From contig JANJTP010000021.1 in assembly GCA_024711025.1 (NCBI GenBank), forward strand, positions 1 through 64,000: a stretch of 64,000 nt of DNA, given 5' to 3'. The position numbers and the translations under genes were made by a program. Origin of the DNA: Solirubrobacteraceae bacterium (GTDB lineage Bacteria > Actinomycetota > Thermoleophilia > Solirubrobacterales > Solirubrobacteraceae). The notes beneath the pieces were generated by a model, which was not told the DNA's origin, made no database searches, and worked only from the letters and a program-made list of their open reading frames with translations. Positions 50,698 to 59,653 of the stretch are shown here, piece after piece. Position 1 is the stretch's first letter. The number at the start of each line of letters is the position of its first letter.

Positions 50698-51546
50698 TTG
50701 CGCGTTCGGCTTCTGTCCCTCGCCCGCCAACAGCCGATCGCGCTGCTGGCGCTGTTCGTCGCGCTGGGCGGCAGCTCGTATGCCGCTGTCTCCGCGCGCG
50801 ATGCCCGTCCGTCCGGTGAGGTGATCCAGGCGTGCGTAGGCAAGAACACCGGCCGTCTGCGTGTCGTCGACAGCCCGATCCGCTGCGGCAGCCTGGAGGC
50901 GCCGCTGGCGTTCAACCGCGAGGGGCGCCGCGGCTCGCAGGGCAAGATCGGCCCGCGCGGCAAGCGCGGCTTGCAGGGCGACGCCGGGCCCGCCGGCACC
51001 CCTGGTGAGGCCGGGCTCGCCGGCACCCCTGGTCCACAGGGGTCGGCCGGCCCCCAGGGTCCCACCGGCCTCCAGGGTCCCGCCGGCCCGCAGGGCGACC
51101 GGGGAGACACCGGCGCTACCGGTCCGCAGGGCGACCAGGGAGACACCGGCGCCCAGGGCCCGGCCGGCACCAACGGCCTGTCGATCTCGTGGGAGCTCTG
51201 GTCCACGGCGGCCTGGACCGAGACGCCGGCGAGGACCTGGACGCAGATCGGCCAGCAGTCGATCCAGGTCCCCAAGGCCGGCTACCTGGCGATCGCGGTG
51301 ACCTTCGACGTAAGGAACCCCGGCAACAGCCTGGGCGAGGTCAACTGTGACGTGCAGGTCGACGGCGGCGGCCCCTCCGGCGAGTTCACCACCGCAGACC
51401 TGCTCGGCTATCAGCGCTCGCAGCTCGTCTGGATGAAACGTAGGTACCTCCAGGCCGGCGCACACACACTGTCGCTGCACTGCTGGACCGCCCTCGACAT
51501 GCAGGCCGTCACCGCCTCGGGGATCGCGGTGCTCACCACCAGCTGA
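50698..51546 (+). CDS. secreted collagen-like protein
   Basis: 282 residues. The N-terminal export/anchor segment (about 10-29) ends in GGSSYAA, the same block as in the secreted protein at 10.2-10.9 kb. A short beta region follows with cysteines (EVIQACVGKNTGRLR). Then come about 28 uninterrupted Gly-X-Y triplets (roughly residues 80-163), and a C-terminal beta domain of about 115 residues with two cysteines that may trimerise. Start TTG 50698 has AGGAAAGG seven bases upstream. A TAGGGT box at 50659-50664 gives a 27-base leader. Such proteins are surface or extracellular. The ligand is unknown. Confidence 0.8.
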   Translation: MRVRLLSLARQQPIALLALFVALGGSSYAAVSARDARPSGEVIQACVGKNTGRLRVVDSPIRCGSLEAPLAFNREGRRGSQGKIGPRGKRGLQGDAGPAGTPGEAGLAGTPGPQGSAGPQGPTGLQGPAGPQGDRGDTGATGPQGDQGDTGAQGPAGTNGLSISWELWSTAAWTETPARTWTQIGQQSIQVPKAGYLAIAVTFDVRNPGNSLGEVNCDVQVDGGGPSGEFTTADLLGYQRSQLVWMKRRYLQAGAHTLSLHCWTALDMQAVTASGIAVLTTS

Positions 51547-51720
51547 CCCGGCACGGTGCTGGCGCCGGTGCCCATGCGCCCGCCTGCCGTCCGCGCGCAT
51601 GGGCACCGCGCGATCCGCCAGGCGGCGCCTGCGATCGCCTACGCCGACCTGATGGCCGACGCCGACTTACAAACCGACTACGTGGCGCCCGCGAGCGCTG
51701 TACCGCGCTCCCGCGGCGCG

Positions 51721-52257
51721 CTAGCCCTCGACAGGGGCGCCCGGCACGCGCTTGGGCACCAGCACCAGGCGCTTGAACTCGGCGACCAGCAGACCGTCCT
51801 GGTTGAACACGCGCGTGTGGACCTTGACGACGCCGCGATCCGGCTTGGAGCGCGACTCCTTCTTCTCGAGCACCCCGGTCTCGACGAACAGCGTGTCGCC
51901 GTGGAAGACGGGGTTGGGGTGCGAGAGCTCCTCGGTGGCGAGGTTCGCGATCGCCTTGCCGGAGACGTCGCTCACGCTCATGCCGAGCGCCAGCGAGTAG
52001 ACGAGCGGGCCGACGACGACGTTGCGCCCCTGCTGCGACTGCGACGCGTAGACGTCGTTGATGTGCAGCGGGTGGTGGTTCATCGTGATCAGGCAGAAGA
52101 GGTGGTCGTCCGCCTCGGTGACCGTCTTGGCCGGCCAGTGCTTGTACGTCGCGCCTACCTCGAACTCCTCGAAGTAGCGCCCGTAGGAGTGCGCGCCCGA
52201 GGCCTCGCGCTCGGCTTGGTCGATCGTGAAGGCGCTGCTCTGAACGGTGTCGGACAT
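51721..52257 (-). CDS. MaoC-family acyl-CoA hydratase (mesaconyl-CoA hydratase-like)
   Basis: 178 residues forming a hot-dog fold: YFEEFEVGATYKHWPAKTVTEADDHLFCLITMNHHPLHIND with the hydratase-type D/H pair near 50-67, and QQGRNVVVGPLV near 75. This is the pattern of single- or double-hot-dog MaoC hydratases. Being divergent from malyl-CoA lyase, it probably hydrates mesaconyl-C1-CoA to beta-methylmalyl-CoA, the preceding step of the ethylmalonyl-CoA pathway. Characterised mesaconyl-CoA hydratases are about twice this length, so it may act as a dimer or on another enoyl-CoA. ATG 52257, AGGAGCC upstream. Confidence 0.75.
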   Translation of the reverse strand: MSDTVQSSAFTIDQAEREASGAHSYGRYFEEFEVGATYKHWPAKTVTEADDHLFCLITMNHHPLHINDVYASQSQQGRNVVVGPLVYSLALGMSVSDVSGKAIANLATEELSHPNPVFHGDTLFVETGVLEKKESRSKPDRGVVKVHTRVFNQDGLLVAEFKRLVLVPKRVPGAPVEG

Positions 52258-52381
52258 GGCTCGCTCTGGCTCCTGGACGGTGGACGAGGACGTGAAGCAT
52301 GCCGTACTGCCCGCCGCGTCGACTGGCGAGTCAATTATCTTCCGCGAGCCGTCCTAGACCGCCACCAGCCCGGAGACCGCC

Positions 52382-53446
52382 GTGCGCCACCCACGTGACT
52401 TCTTCAAGCCGCTCGCCGCAGGCGCGCCCGACCCGCTGACGGAGATCCCGTTCCCGCCGTCGCGGATGATCCACTTCTTCGACGCGGGCAACGAGAAGAT
52501 GCGCGCGAAGCTGCCCGAGATCGCGGCGAAGAGCGACATCGTCCTGGGCAACCTCGAGGACGCCGTGCCGGTCGACAACAAGGAGGCCGCGCGCGAGGGG
52601 CTCGTCACCGTCGGCAGGGAGATCGACCTCGGCGACACGCAGCTATGGACGCGCGTCAACGCGCTCGACTCCCCCTGGGTGCTCGACGACCTGACACGAC
52701 TCGTCGGCGAGATCGGCGACAAGCTCAGCGTGATCATGATCCCGAAGGTCGAGGGCGCCTGGGACATCCACTACGTCGACCGCCTGCTCGCGCAGCTCGA
52801 GGCGAAGGCTGGCGTCCGCCGGCCGATCCTCGTCCACGCGATCCTCGAGACCGCGCTCGGCGTCGCCAACGTCGAGGAGATCGCGTACGCGAGCCCGCGC
52901 ATGCAGGGCATGAGCTTCGGCCCGGCCGACCTCGCGGCCTCGCGGCGGATGAAGACGACGCGCGTCGGCGGCGGCCACCCCGGCTACCGCGTGATCGAGG
53001 ACCCCGACCCCCAGGTTCCGGACGCGCCGCGCGCAAGCGCCCAGCAGGACCTCTGGCACTACTCGATCGGGCGCATGGTCGACGCCTGCGCAAGCGCCGG
53101 CATCCTCCCCTTCTACGGTCCGTTCGGCGACATCAAGGACGTCGCCGGCTGCGAGGCGCAGTTCCGCAGCGCGTTCCTGATGGGCTGCGTCGGCGCCTGG
53201 TCGCTGCACCCGGTGCAGATCGACATCGCGAAGAAGGTCTTCTCGCCGGATCCCGACGAGGTCCGCTTCGCCCGCAAGGTGATCGCCGCGATCCCCGATG
53301 GGCGCGGGGTGCACATGATCGACGGCAAGATGCAGGACGACGCGACCTGGAAGCAGTGCCAGGTGATGGTCCAGCTCGCCGAGATGCTGGCGCGCAAGGA
53401 CCCCGAGCTGCGCGAGGCATACGGGCTCGACGGCCCGACGGGCTGA
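52382..53446 (+). CDS. mcl: malyl-CoA / beta-methylmalyl-CoA lyase
   Basis: 354 residues of the HpcH/HpaI-CitE aldolase family. Mcl-like features are the N-terminal [13 protein letters not shown], the metal/substrate residues in [13 protein letters not shown] near 57-69, [12 protein letters not shown] near 118, [12 protein letters not shown] near 152 and the long C-terminal part with SLHPVQID near 277. It cleaves L-malyl-CoA to acetyl-CoA and glyoxylate, and beta-methylmalyl-CoA to propionyl-CoA and glyoxylate. Start GTG 52382. Together with ecm at 2 kb and the MaoC gene it indicates the ethylmalonyl-CoA pathway. The tandem array at 53440 begins in its stop codon region. Confidence 0.88.
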   Translation: MRHPRDFFKPLAAGAPDPLTEIPFPPSRMIHFFDAGNEKMRAKLPEIAAKSDIVLGNLEDAVPVDNKEAAREGLVTVGREIDLGDTQLWTRVNALDSPWVLDDLTRLVGEIGDKLSVIMIPKVEGAWDIHYVDRLLAQLEAKAGVRRPILVHAILETALGVANVEEIAYASPRMQGMSFGPADLAASRRMKTTRVGGGHPGYRVIEDPDPQVPDAPRASAQQDLWHYSIGRMVDACASAGILPFYGPFGDIKDVAGCEAQFRSAFLMGCVGAWSLHPVQIDIAKKVFSPDPDEVRFARKVIAAIPDGRGVHMIDGKMQDDATWKQCQVMVQLAEMLARKDPELREAYGLDGPTG

Positions 53447-53534
53447 TCGGGCCCGGCTCGGCAGCGCGGCGGGCTGATCGGGCCCGGCGCGGCGGCGCGG
53501 TGGGCTGATCGGCACGGCGCGGCGGCGCGGCGGG
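53440..53534. repeat. 31-bp tandem array over the mcl stop codon
   Basis: Three units begin GGGCTGATCGG at 53440, 53471 and 53502. The mcl stop codon TGA is part of the first unit. The array runs about 90 bases past the gene. Confidence 0.85.
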
Positions 53535-53653
53535 CCTTGGCCGGTGGCAACCGCCGAGGCGCCTATTCGTCGCCTGCCGTTGACGATCGATCGACACCCT
53601 GTCAGATTCGCCGCGCCGGTTACGCGGGCGGACAGACGAAAGGGCAGGGAAGC

Positions 53654-54739
53654 ATGAGGTCGCGACGACTGATGGTCGGCTTGCTCACCACGCTGGGGGC
53701 GCTGGCGGCATCCGGCAACGCCTGGGCGGTGACGACCGTCTCGCGCTCGGGCAACGTGATCACGATCACCGGCGGCCCGGAGGCCAACTACGTCGACCAG
53801 CCATCGTTCGGCGACAGCGGGCCGCTGCTCTACAGCGATCCGGCCGGCATCAACTACGGGCCCGGCTGCGCCGACAACCACACCGGCAACACCGTCGTCT
53901 GCGGTAACCTGGGCCCCGGCCTGGTCGCCAACGTCTCGCTCGGCGCCGGCGACGACACCTTCCGCCCCGAGGCGACGATGACGACCTCGCCCCGGCTGGT
54001 CGTCGACCTCGGCCCCGGCAACGACACGACGTGGGGCTCGGCGCACGGCGACGTGCTCGGCGGCGGTGACGGCAGCGACAGCATCAACGGCCGTGGCGGC
54101 AACGACACGATAGACGGCGGCGCGGGTCAGGACCAGCTGATCGGCGCCGGCGGCGACGACACCGTGATCGGCGGGCCGGGACGCGACAGCCTGTTCGGCG
54201 ACGGCGAGTTCACCGCTTTCAACTACGGCAACGACACGTTGCGCGCGCACGACGGCGAGGTCGACGCGCTCTCCTGCAGCTTCGGCGCCGACGTCGCCGA
54301 GGCCGACCCGACCGACGTCTTCGACGTGCTCGGCGACTGCGAGCAGGTCGATCGCAGCGGAGCCGGCGGGGGCTCCGGCGGGGGCGACCTCGCCGTCACC
54401 ATCGGCGCGCCGTCCGGCACGAAGCTCGGCGCGCTGCTGCGCGGCAAGTCGCTGCGCTTTCGCTCGACCTTCTCCGCGCCCTGCCGGGCCGCCGTGGGCC
54501 TCGTCGTACGCCGTCGCGAGGCGAAGCGGCTGGGCGTCGGGCGCAGTGACACGATCATCGGCCGCGCGGGCGGCGACGTCCCCGAGGCGGGCGCCTACGC
54601 GACGACGCTGAAGATCGCGTCCAAGTACCGACGCAAGCTGCGTCGCGCCCGCAGCGTCACCGCCTACATCGTGCTTGCCTGCACAGACGAGGGCGGTGCC
54701 ACCGGAACCGCCGCGCGCAAGGCCGTGCTGCGCCGCTGA
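53654..54739 (+). CDS. secreted RTX-like calcium-binding repeat protein 2
   Basis: 361 residues. Signal peptide at 1-26 (hydrophobic, AWA site). The first part is predicted to be beta-rich with a disulfide pair. From about residue 95 come Gly/Asp repeats (GAGDDTF, GPGNDTT, GGGDGSDSINGRGGNDTIDGG, GAGGDDTVIGGPGRD) of the hemolysin calcium-binding type. A Gly/Ser hinge near 240 leads to a basic C-terminal beta domain of about 110 residues with two cysteines. ATG 53654 follows AGGGCAGGGA. Different from the RTX-like gene at 11.2 kb in its C-terminal domain. The role outside the cell is unknown. Confidence 0.75.
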   Translation: MRSRRLMVGLLTTLGALAASGNAWAVTTVSRSGNVITITGGPEANYVDQPSFGDSGPLLYSDPAGINYGPGCADNHTGNTVVCGNLGPGLVANVSLGAGDDTFRPEATMTTSPRLVVDLGPGNDTTWGSAHGDVLGGGDGSDSINGRGGNDTIDGGAGQDQLIGAGGDDTVIGGPGRDSLFGDGEFTAFNYGNDTLRAHDGEVDALSCSFGADVAEADPTDVFDVLGDCEQVDRSGAGGGSGGGDLAVTIGAPSGTKLGALLRGKSLRFRSTFSAPCRAAVGLVVRRREAKRLGVGRSDTIIGRAGGDVPEAGAYATTLKIASKYRRKLRRARSVTAYIVLACTDEGGATGTAARKAVLRR

Positions 54740-54906
54740 CCACGCCCGCCACCCGATCCGCCGGCCGCCGGCGTGGCGTCCTCGAGGACCACGACCGGGG
54801 TCGCAGAACCGCGGCCGCCGTCCGATCCGCTGGCCGCCGCATGAGCCCGCCGCGCCGCGCCGCTGTAGGGTTCGCCGCCGCTCCGTTCCCCGCTATCCGA
54901 GGTTCG

Positions 54907-56118
54907 ATGAGGTTCTACGAGTACGAGGCGCGCGAGATCGTCCGTCGCGCCGGCATCCCGGTGACCGACTTCGGCTTCACGCGCGACGCGCGGGAGGCCG
55001 CCACGATCGCCGAGCGCATCGGTGGGCCGGTCGTCATCAAGTCCCAGGTGCTGACGGGCGGCCGGATGAAGGCCGGCGGCGTGAAGTTCGCCGATGGCCC
55101 GCAGGAGGCCGAGGCCCACGCGCGCGACATCCTGGCGCTCGAGATCGGCGGGCACATGCCGCGCGGCGTGCTCGTCGACCCCAGGGCCGACGTCGCCCAG
55201 GAGTACTACGCCGGCGTCGTCTGGGACGGCGCCGCCAAGCAGCCGGTGATCATCTTCTCGCCGGTCGGCGGGATCGACATCGAGCAGGTCGCCGAGGAGC
55301 AGCCCGACAAGGTCGGCCGGCGGCACTTCTCGAACGTCCTGCCGTTCAGCGAGTTCGCGGCAAAGGAGGTCATCGCCGCGACCGGCGTCAGCGGCGGCGA
55401 CCTGAACCGGCTGGTTCCCATCGTCGCCAAGCTCGCGCGGCTGTTCGTCGAGTACGACATGACGCTCGCCGAGATCAACCCCCTGGGCCGGCTCGCCGAC
55501 GGCTCGTTCGTCGCACTCGACGCGCACATGGACATGGAGAACGAGGCACGCGGCCGCCACCGGAAGCTGCTCCACGAGCTCGGCGTAGGCGACGAGGAGA
55601 CGCGCCAGGCCCGCGAGGCGACGCCGTTCGAGCTCGCCGGCGAGGCCGTCGACGCCCAGGACCACCGCGGCGTCGCGGGGAACGTCACCGAGTTCGACGG
55701 GAACCTCGGGCTCGTGATCGGAGCCGGCGGCGGCTCGCTCACGCTGTTCGACGCCGTGCGGGCACACGGCGGCCGGCCGGCCAACTACTGCGAGATCGGC
55801 GGCAACCCGTCGGTCGCCAAGGCGTGCGGGCTGGCGAAGCTCGTCCTGCAGAAGCCGGGCGTCGACAAGATCGCGGTGATGATGTCGATCGTCTCGAACA
55901 CGCGCGTCGACATCGTGGCGCGCGGCGTCATCAAGGCCTGCCTCGAGCTCGGGTACGACCCGGCCGAGAAGATCGCGATCTTCCGCATCCCGGGGGCCTG
56001 GGAGGAGGAGGGCTTCAAGATCCTCGAGCGCTACGGCGTCGAGTACGCCGACCGATCGGTGTCGATGCACGAGGCGGCCCGGAGGGCGGTCGCGAAGATC
56101 CAGGGAGCCGGCGCATGA
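54907..56118 (+). CDS. ADP-forming acyl-CoA ligase, beta (ATP-grasp) subunit, SucC-like
   Basis: 403 residues. The ATP-grasp half begins MRFYEYEAREIVRRAGIPV and has KSQVLTGGRMKAGGVKFA near 42 and AEINPLG near 197 for metal binding. The CoA-ligase half has GAGGGSLTLFD near 275 and GGNPS near 301. The start of the chain departs from TCA-cycle SucC (DLFEYQAKE), so the substrate may be another dicarboxylate such as malate, fitting the malyl-CoA lyase nearby, but succinate remains likely. ATG 54907 is the family start. The frame opens 22 codons earlier without similarity. It is coupled to the alpha subunit by ATGA. Confidence 0.8.
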   Translation: MRFYEYEAREIVRRAGIPVTDFGFTRDAREAATIAERIGGPVVIKSQVLTGGRMKAGGVKFADGPQEAEAHARDILALEIGGHMPRGVLVDPRADVAQEYYAGVVWDGAAKQPVIIFSPVGGIDIEQVAEEQPDKVGRRHFSNVLPFSEFAAKEVIAATGVSGGDLNRLVPIVAKLARLFVEYDMTLAEINPLGRLADGSFVALDAHMDMENEARGRHRKLLHELGVGDEETRQAREATPFELAGEAVDAQDHRGVAGNVTEFDGNLGLVIGAGGGSLTLFDAVRAHGGRPANYCEIGGNPSVAKACGLAKLVLQKPGVDKIAVMMSIVSNTRVDIVARGVIKACLELGYDPAEKIAIFRIPGAWEEEGFKILERYGVEYADRSVSMHEAARRAVAKIQGAGA

Positions 56119-57038
56119 GCATCCTCATCGACCAGGACACGACGTTCATCGTCCAGGGGATCACCGGCCGAGAGGCGGTCAACCTCACCCGCGAGTGCCT
56201 CGACTACGGCGCCGGCGCGAAGATCGTCGGCGGCGTCACGCCCGGCCGCAAGGGTCGCGAGGTGCACGGCATCCCGGTCTTCGACACGGTCGAGCAGGTC
56301 GTCTCGGCCCACGGCGGGCCGATCTACGGCTCGGTCGTCACCGTCCCCCCCGCATTCACCAAGGACGCCGTCTTCGAGGCGATCGAGAACGGCATCAGGC
56401 TGATCGTGATCGTCACCGAGCGCATCCCGCGACGCGACGTCGCGCAGATGGTCGAGCTGGCGACGCTGCGCGGCGCGCGGATCATCGGCCCCAACTGCCT
56501 CGGGATCATCGTGCCCGACGTCGTCAAGATGGGCGGCATCGGCGGCCCGGCGAAGGACGCCGCGAAGGCCTACGCCCCGGGTCCGATCGGCGTGATCTCC
56601 CGCTCCGGCGGTATGACGACCGAGATGTCCTCGACGCTCACCGCGGCCGGCCTCGGCCAGTCGACGGCGGTCTCGATCGGCGGCGACGCGATCATCGGCT
56701 CGTCGTACGCCGAGCTCATGCCGCTGTTCGAGGCCGATGAGCAGACGCAGGGCATCGTGATCTACACCGAGCCGGGCGGGCGGATGGAGGCCCAGCTCGC
56801 CGCCTGGGTCGTCGAGAACGATTCGCGCCTGCCGATCGTCGCCTTCATGGCCGGCCGGTTCATGGACGAGATGCCCGGCATGAGCTTCGGCCACGCCGGC
56901 ACGATCGTCGAGGGCAAGGAGGACACGGCCGCCGAGAAGATCGCGCGGCTCGCGGAGGCTGGGATCACCGTCGCCGAGGAGATCTCGCAGATACCCGACC
57001 TGATCCGGGCGAAGATCGCACAGAGGAGCGCGGCATGA
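56115..57038 (+). CDS. ADP-forming acyl-CoA ligase, alpha subunit, SucD-like
   Basis: 307 residues. CoA-binding Rossmann domain (TTFIVQGITGREAVN near 9-23; GGVTPGRKG near 39), then the ligase domain with GPNCLGII near 129 and the phosphohistidine loop GHAGTIVEG near 255. Phospho-His transfers phosphate between acyl and nucleotide. ATG 56115 overlaps the beta-subunit stop. The next gene, a ferredoxin, is again coupled by ATGA. Confidence 0.85.
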   Translation: MSILIDQDTTFIVQGITGREAVNLTRECLDYGAGAKIVGGVTPGRKGREVHGIPVFDTVEQVVSAHGGPIYGSVVTVPPAFTKDAVFEAIENGIRLIVIVTERIPRRDVAQMVELATLRGARIIGPNCLGIIVPDVVKMGGIGGPAKDAAKAYAPGPIGVISRSGGMTTEMSSTLTAAGLGQSTAVSIGGDAIIGSSYAELMPLFEADEQTQGIVIYTEPGGRMEAQLAAWVVENDSRLPIVAFMAGRFMDEMPGMSFGHAGTIVEGKEDTAAEKIARLAEAGITVAEEISQIPDLIRAKIAQRSAA

Positions 57039-57274
57039 GGCTGGACGGGACGTTCATCGGGGTCGAGGTCGACGATGCACGGGCGGCCGACGCGCAGGTC
57101 GCGGCGAAGCTCACCGAGGTCTGCCCGGTCGACATCTACGCCCAGAGGCCCGACGGGACGCTCGAGCTCGTCCAGGGGAACCTCGACGAGTGCGTCCTCT
57201 GCCGGCTCTGCCTGGACGCGGCGCCGGGCGCCGTCCGGGTGCTGAAGCTGTACGACGACGGCGCCGAGCTGTAG
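57035..57274 (+). CDS. small single-cluster ferredoxin-like protein
   Basis: 79 residues with four cysteines, C30 followed by Pro (EVCPVDIY) and C53-x2-C56-x2-C59 (ECVLCRLC). This is the reverse-order layout of FixX-like or ferredoxin-type proteins holding one 4Fe-4S cluster. Start ATG 57035, overlapping the alpha-subunit stop. AGAGGAGCG upstream. The coupling of a ferredoxin to a CoA-ligase pair is unusual. The partner oxidoreductase is not in the window. Confidence 0.75.
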   Translation: MRLDGTFIGVEVDDARAADAQVAAKLTEVCPVDIYAQRPDGTLELVQGNLDECVLCRLCLDAAPGAVRVLKLYDDGAEL

Positions 57275-57362
57275 GCGGCCCCGCGGCGCACCGGGCGCAG
57301 CGCCGCCGCCTCGGGAGGGCCGGGCGCCACGCGGGACGGGCGGACACGGGCGCTCAACCCGA

Positions 57363-57409
57363 ACGCGGCTGCAGAAGCTCAGGTATAGACCGCGTTTCTG
57401 CAGCCGCGT
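57363..57409 (+). repeat. dispersed hairpin element, copy B
   Basis: ACGCGGCTGCAGAA (57363-57376) pairs perfectly over 14 bp with 57396-57409. The 19-base loop contains GCTCAGGTATAGACC. Related to the element at 19321-19363 (same loop core, same stem core). Confidence 0.85.
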
Positions 57410-57448
57410 CCGCCGCCTGCTCCTGCTGCTGGTCGCCGCGCTCGTCGT

Positions 57449-57487
57449 GCTCAGGCATAGACCGCGTTTCTGCAGCCGCGTCCGCCG
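57449..57487 (+). repeat. dispersed hairpin element, partial copy C
   Basis: 39 bases identical except one to 57377-57415: loop plus right arm and CCGCCG tail, but the left arm is missing. It lies 72 bases downstream of copy B. Confidence 0.85.
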
Positions 57488-57490
57488 GGA

Positions 57491-57859
57491 TCAGTGGCGC
57501 GCCTTCTTCGTCCGCGCCCGCTCCTCCTGGCGCTCGACGACCTGCGCGATCAGCTGCAGGTACTGCTGCACGCCCGTCACCTTCACGCGGCCGGTCGACA
57601 GCGCGGCCCGCCAGTCGGCGAGCTGGTTCTTCTCGGCGAGGCGGTTGAACTCGTCGCGACGCAGCTCCACGCGAACCTTCGCGTCGGTCGGGAGCTCCTT
57701 CGTCACGCTCACGTCGGGGAGCTGCAGGCGCAGCTCCTGCACGTCGCCGCGACCGTGCAGCTCGACCGCGACCACGAGCTTCAGCGGCTTCAGCGCGGGA
57801 ACCTCCTCCAGTAGGCCGCGAACCGTCCGGGCTACCAGGGTGCGCGTGTCCTCGCTCAT
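57491..57859 (-). CDS. hypothetical protein, SCP2-like C-terminal half
   Basis: 122 residues. I do not recognise a named family with confidence. A helix is followed by a beta hairpin pair (KLVVAVELHGRGDVQELRLQLPD) and a helical stretch LSTGRVKVTGVQQYLQLIAQVVERQ resembling the end of sterol-carrier-protein-2 domains. A basic tail ends the chain. ATG 57859 was taken as start. It lies just behind the acyl-CoA dehydrogenase gene, and SCP2-like lipid binding would fit, but this is inference. Confidence 0.55.
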   Translation of the reverse strand: MSEDTRTLVARTVRGLLEEVPALKPLKLVVAVELHGRGDVQELRLQLPDVSVTKELPTDAKVRVELRRDEFNRLAEKNQLADWRAALSTGRVKVTGVQQYLQLIAQVVERQEERARTKKARH

Positions 57860-57867
57860 GCTCGCCC

Positions 57868-59079
57868 TCAGATCCTGTGACGCTCGAGCAGCTTCTTGCC
57901 GATGACCATGCGCTGGATCTCGCTCGTGCCCTCCCCGATCAGCAGCAGCGGCGCGTCGCGGTAGAGGCGCTCGATCTCGTACTCCTTCGAGTAGCCGTAG
58001 CCGCCGTGGATCCGGAACGACTCCTCGACGCAGAAGCGCCCGGCCTCGGAGGCGAAGAGCTTTGCCATGCCGGCCTCCATGTCCGAGCGCTCGCCGGCGT
58101 CCTTGAGACGCGCCGCGCGGATCGTCAGCAGCCGCGCCGCCTCGACCTGAGTCGCCATGTCGGCGAGCTTGAACTGGATCGCCTGGTGCTGGGCGATCGG
58201 CTTGCCGAACGTCCGGCGCTCCTGGCTGTACCTGAGCGCCAGCTCGAGCGCGCGCTGGGCGATCCCGACGCCGCGCGCGGCGACGTTCGCCCGGCCGACC
58301 TCGAGCGCGTCCATCATCTGCGAGAAGCCGCGGTTGAGGCCCGCCTCGACTCCGCCCAGCACGTTCGCGGCCGGGCAGCGATAGCCGTCGAAGACCAGCT
58401 CGGTCGACTCGACGCCCTTGTAGCCGAGCTTCTTGATCTGCGGCGGCACGGTCAGCCCCGCGTGCTCCCCGGTGTTCTCGTGGACGCCCGGCTCCTTCTC
58501 GGCGATGAAGCACGTCATCCCGCGGTGGGCAGGCTGGGCGTCCGGGTCGGTCTTGACGAGGACGAAGACGAGCCCGGAGCGCAGGCCGTTCGTGACCCAC
58601 ATCTTCTGTCCGTTGATCTCGAAGAAGCCGTCGCCTACGTCCTTGGCGGTCGTCTTGATCGCCTGGACGTCGGAGCCGAGCTCGGGCTCGGACAGCGAGA
58701 ACGCCGCACGGAGCTCGCCGGTCGCCATTTTCGGCAGGTACCTCTGGCGCTGCTCCTCGGTGCCGTACTTCATCAGCAGGTAGCTGCCGATGAAGTGCGT
58801 GTTGATCACGCCCGAGATCGAGATCCAGCCGCGCGAGAGCTCCTCGACGATCATCACGTACGTCGTCAGGTCGAGGCCCATACCGCCGTACTCCTCGGGG
58901 ATCGTCACCCCGAACAGCCCCAGCTCCTTCATCTGCTCGACGATCGCCTCGGGGAACTCGTCCGCGTGGTCGTACCGCTCCGCGTTCGGCAGGATCTGCT
59001 CGTCGGCGAACTGGCGCACCATCTCGGTGATCGCCTTCTGCTCGTCGGTCTTCTCCTCGAACGGAACGGCAGCGACCAT
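57868..59079 (-). CDS. acyl-CoA dehydrogenase
   Basis: 403 residues. N-terminal helical domain (about 10-120), FSLSEPELGSDVQAIKTTA near 127-145 for FAD/substrate contact, middle beta domain, C-terminal helices with RRTFGKPI near 290, HGGYGYSKEYEIERLYRDA near 355 and the catalytic glutamate in GEGTSEIQR near 386. It oxidises an acyl-CoA to enoyl-CoA with electron transfer to ETF. The chain-length specificity is unknown. It is too short to be methylsuccinyl-CoA dehydrogenase of the ethylmalonyl-CoA pathway. Confidence 0.9.
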   Translation of the reverse strand: MVAAVPFEEKTDEQKAITEMVRQFADEQILPNAERYDHADEFPEAIVEQMKELGLFGVTIPEEYGGMGLDLTTYVMIVEELSRGWISISGVINTHFIGSYLLMKYGTEEQRQRYLPKMATGELRAAFSLSEPELGSDVQAIKTTAKDVGDGFFEINGQKMWVTNGLRSGLVFVLVKTDPDAQPAHRGMTCFIAEKEPGVHENTGEHAGLTVPPQIKKLGYKGVESTELVFDGYRCPAANVLGGVEAGLNRGFSQMMDALEVGRANVAARGVGIAQRALELALRYSQERRTFGKPIAQHQAIQFKLADMATQVEAARLLTIRAARLKDAGERSDMEAGMAKLFASEAGRFCVEESFRIHGGYGYSKEYEIERLYRDAPLLLIGEGTSEIQRMVIGKKLLERHRI

Positions 59080-59230
59080 CTTGGGCTCCTCCTCGGATGA
59101 GCGACGGATCAGGTGGCGGCCACGGGACGGCGCCGCCGCGAAGGATACGGGCCGGCCGGCCGGGCCGCCCCTTGACCGGAGCCGTCCGATCCGGCCGCCG
59201 ACCGGGAGGCCGGCCGTCGCGCGTCCCTGG

Positions 59231-59236
59231 CAGACT
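59231..59236 (+). promoter_or_regulatory. possible -10 box (CAGACT) of small membrane protein gene
   Basis: CAGACT ends seven bases before ATG 59244. It is a weaker match than the TAnnnT boxes elsewhere but has the same spacing. Confidence 0.3.
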
Positions 59237-59243
59237 GCCGGCC

Positions 59244-59636
59244 ATGGACATCTGGGACTTCGTGCTGTGGATCCACCTGCTGGCGATGGCGATGTTCGTC
59301 GGTGGCCAGTTCTTCCTCGGCCTCGCGGTCGTGCCCGTCTACCTGAAGCAGGGCGGTGCCGGCAGCCCGGCCGTCGAGTGGCTCGTCCCGGTCGCGCGTC
59401 GCTACGGATACGCGTCGCTGGTGGCGCTCGCGATCGCGTTCGTCACCGGGACGATCATGGCCTCGCATCTCGACATCTGGAGCGAGACCGAGATGAGCAT
59501 CAAGATGGGCCTCGTGCTCGTGGCGATCGCCCTCGTGTCGCTCCACGTGTTCATCGCCCACGGCTCGAATAAGCTGCTGCAGGGGCTGATCCTGCTCGAC
59601 TCGCTGGCGATCGTCTTCGTGGCGACGCTCATCTGA
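59244..59636 (+). CDS. small four-helix membrane protein (CopD/DUF2269-like)
   Basis: 130 residues with four membrane helices at about 6-27, 50-70, 81-102 and 108-128. The N-terminal helix has WIHLLAMAMFVGGQFF, and a histidine in MASH lies between helices, the pattern of CopD-like or DUF2269 proteins. ATG 59244 was chosen because upstream codons are basic and low-complexity. It is followed after 17 bases by an acyl-CoA synthetase gene. Function unknown. Confidence 0.7.
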   Translation: MDIWDFVLWIHLLAMAMFVGGQFFLGLAVVPVYLKQGGAGSPAVEWLVPVARRYGYASLVALAIAFVTGTIMASHLDIWSETEMSIKMGLVLVAIALVSLHVFIAHGSNKLLQGLILLDSLAIVFVATLI

Positions 59637-59653
59637 GCGATGGCCGGGCGACG

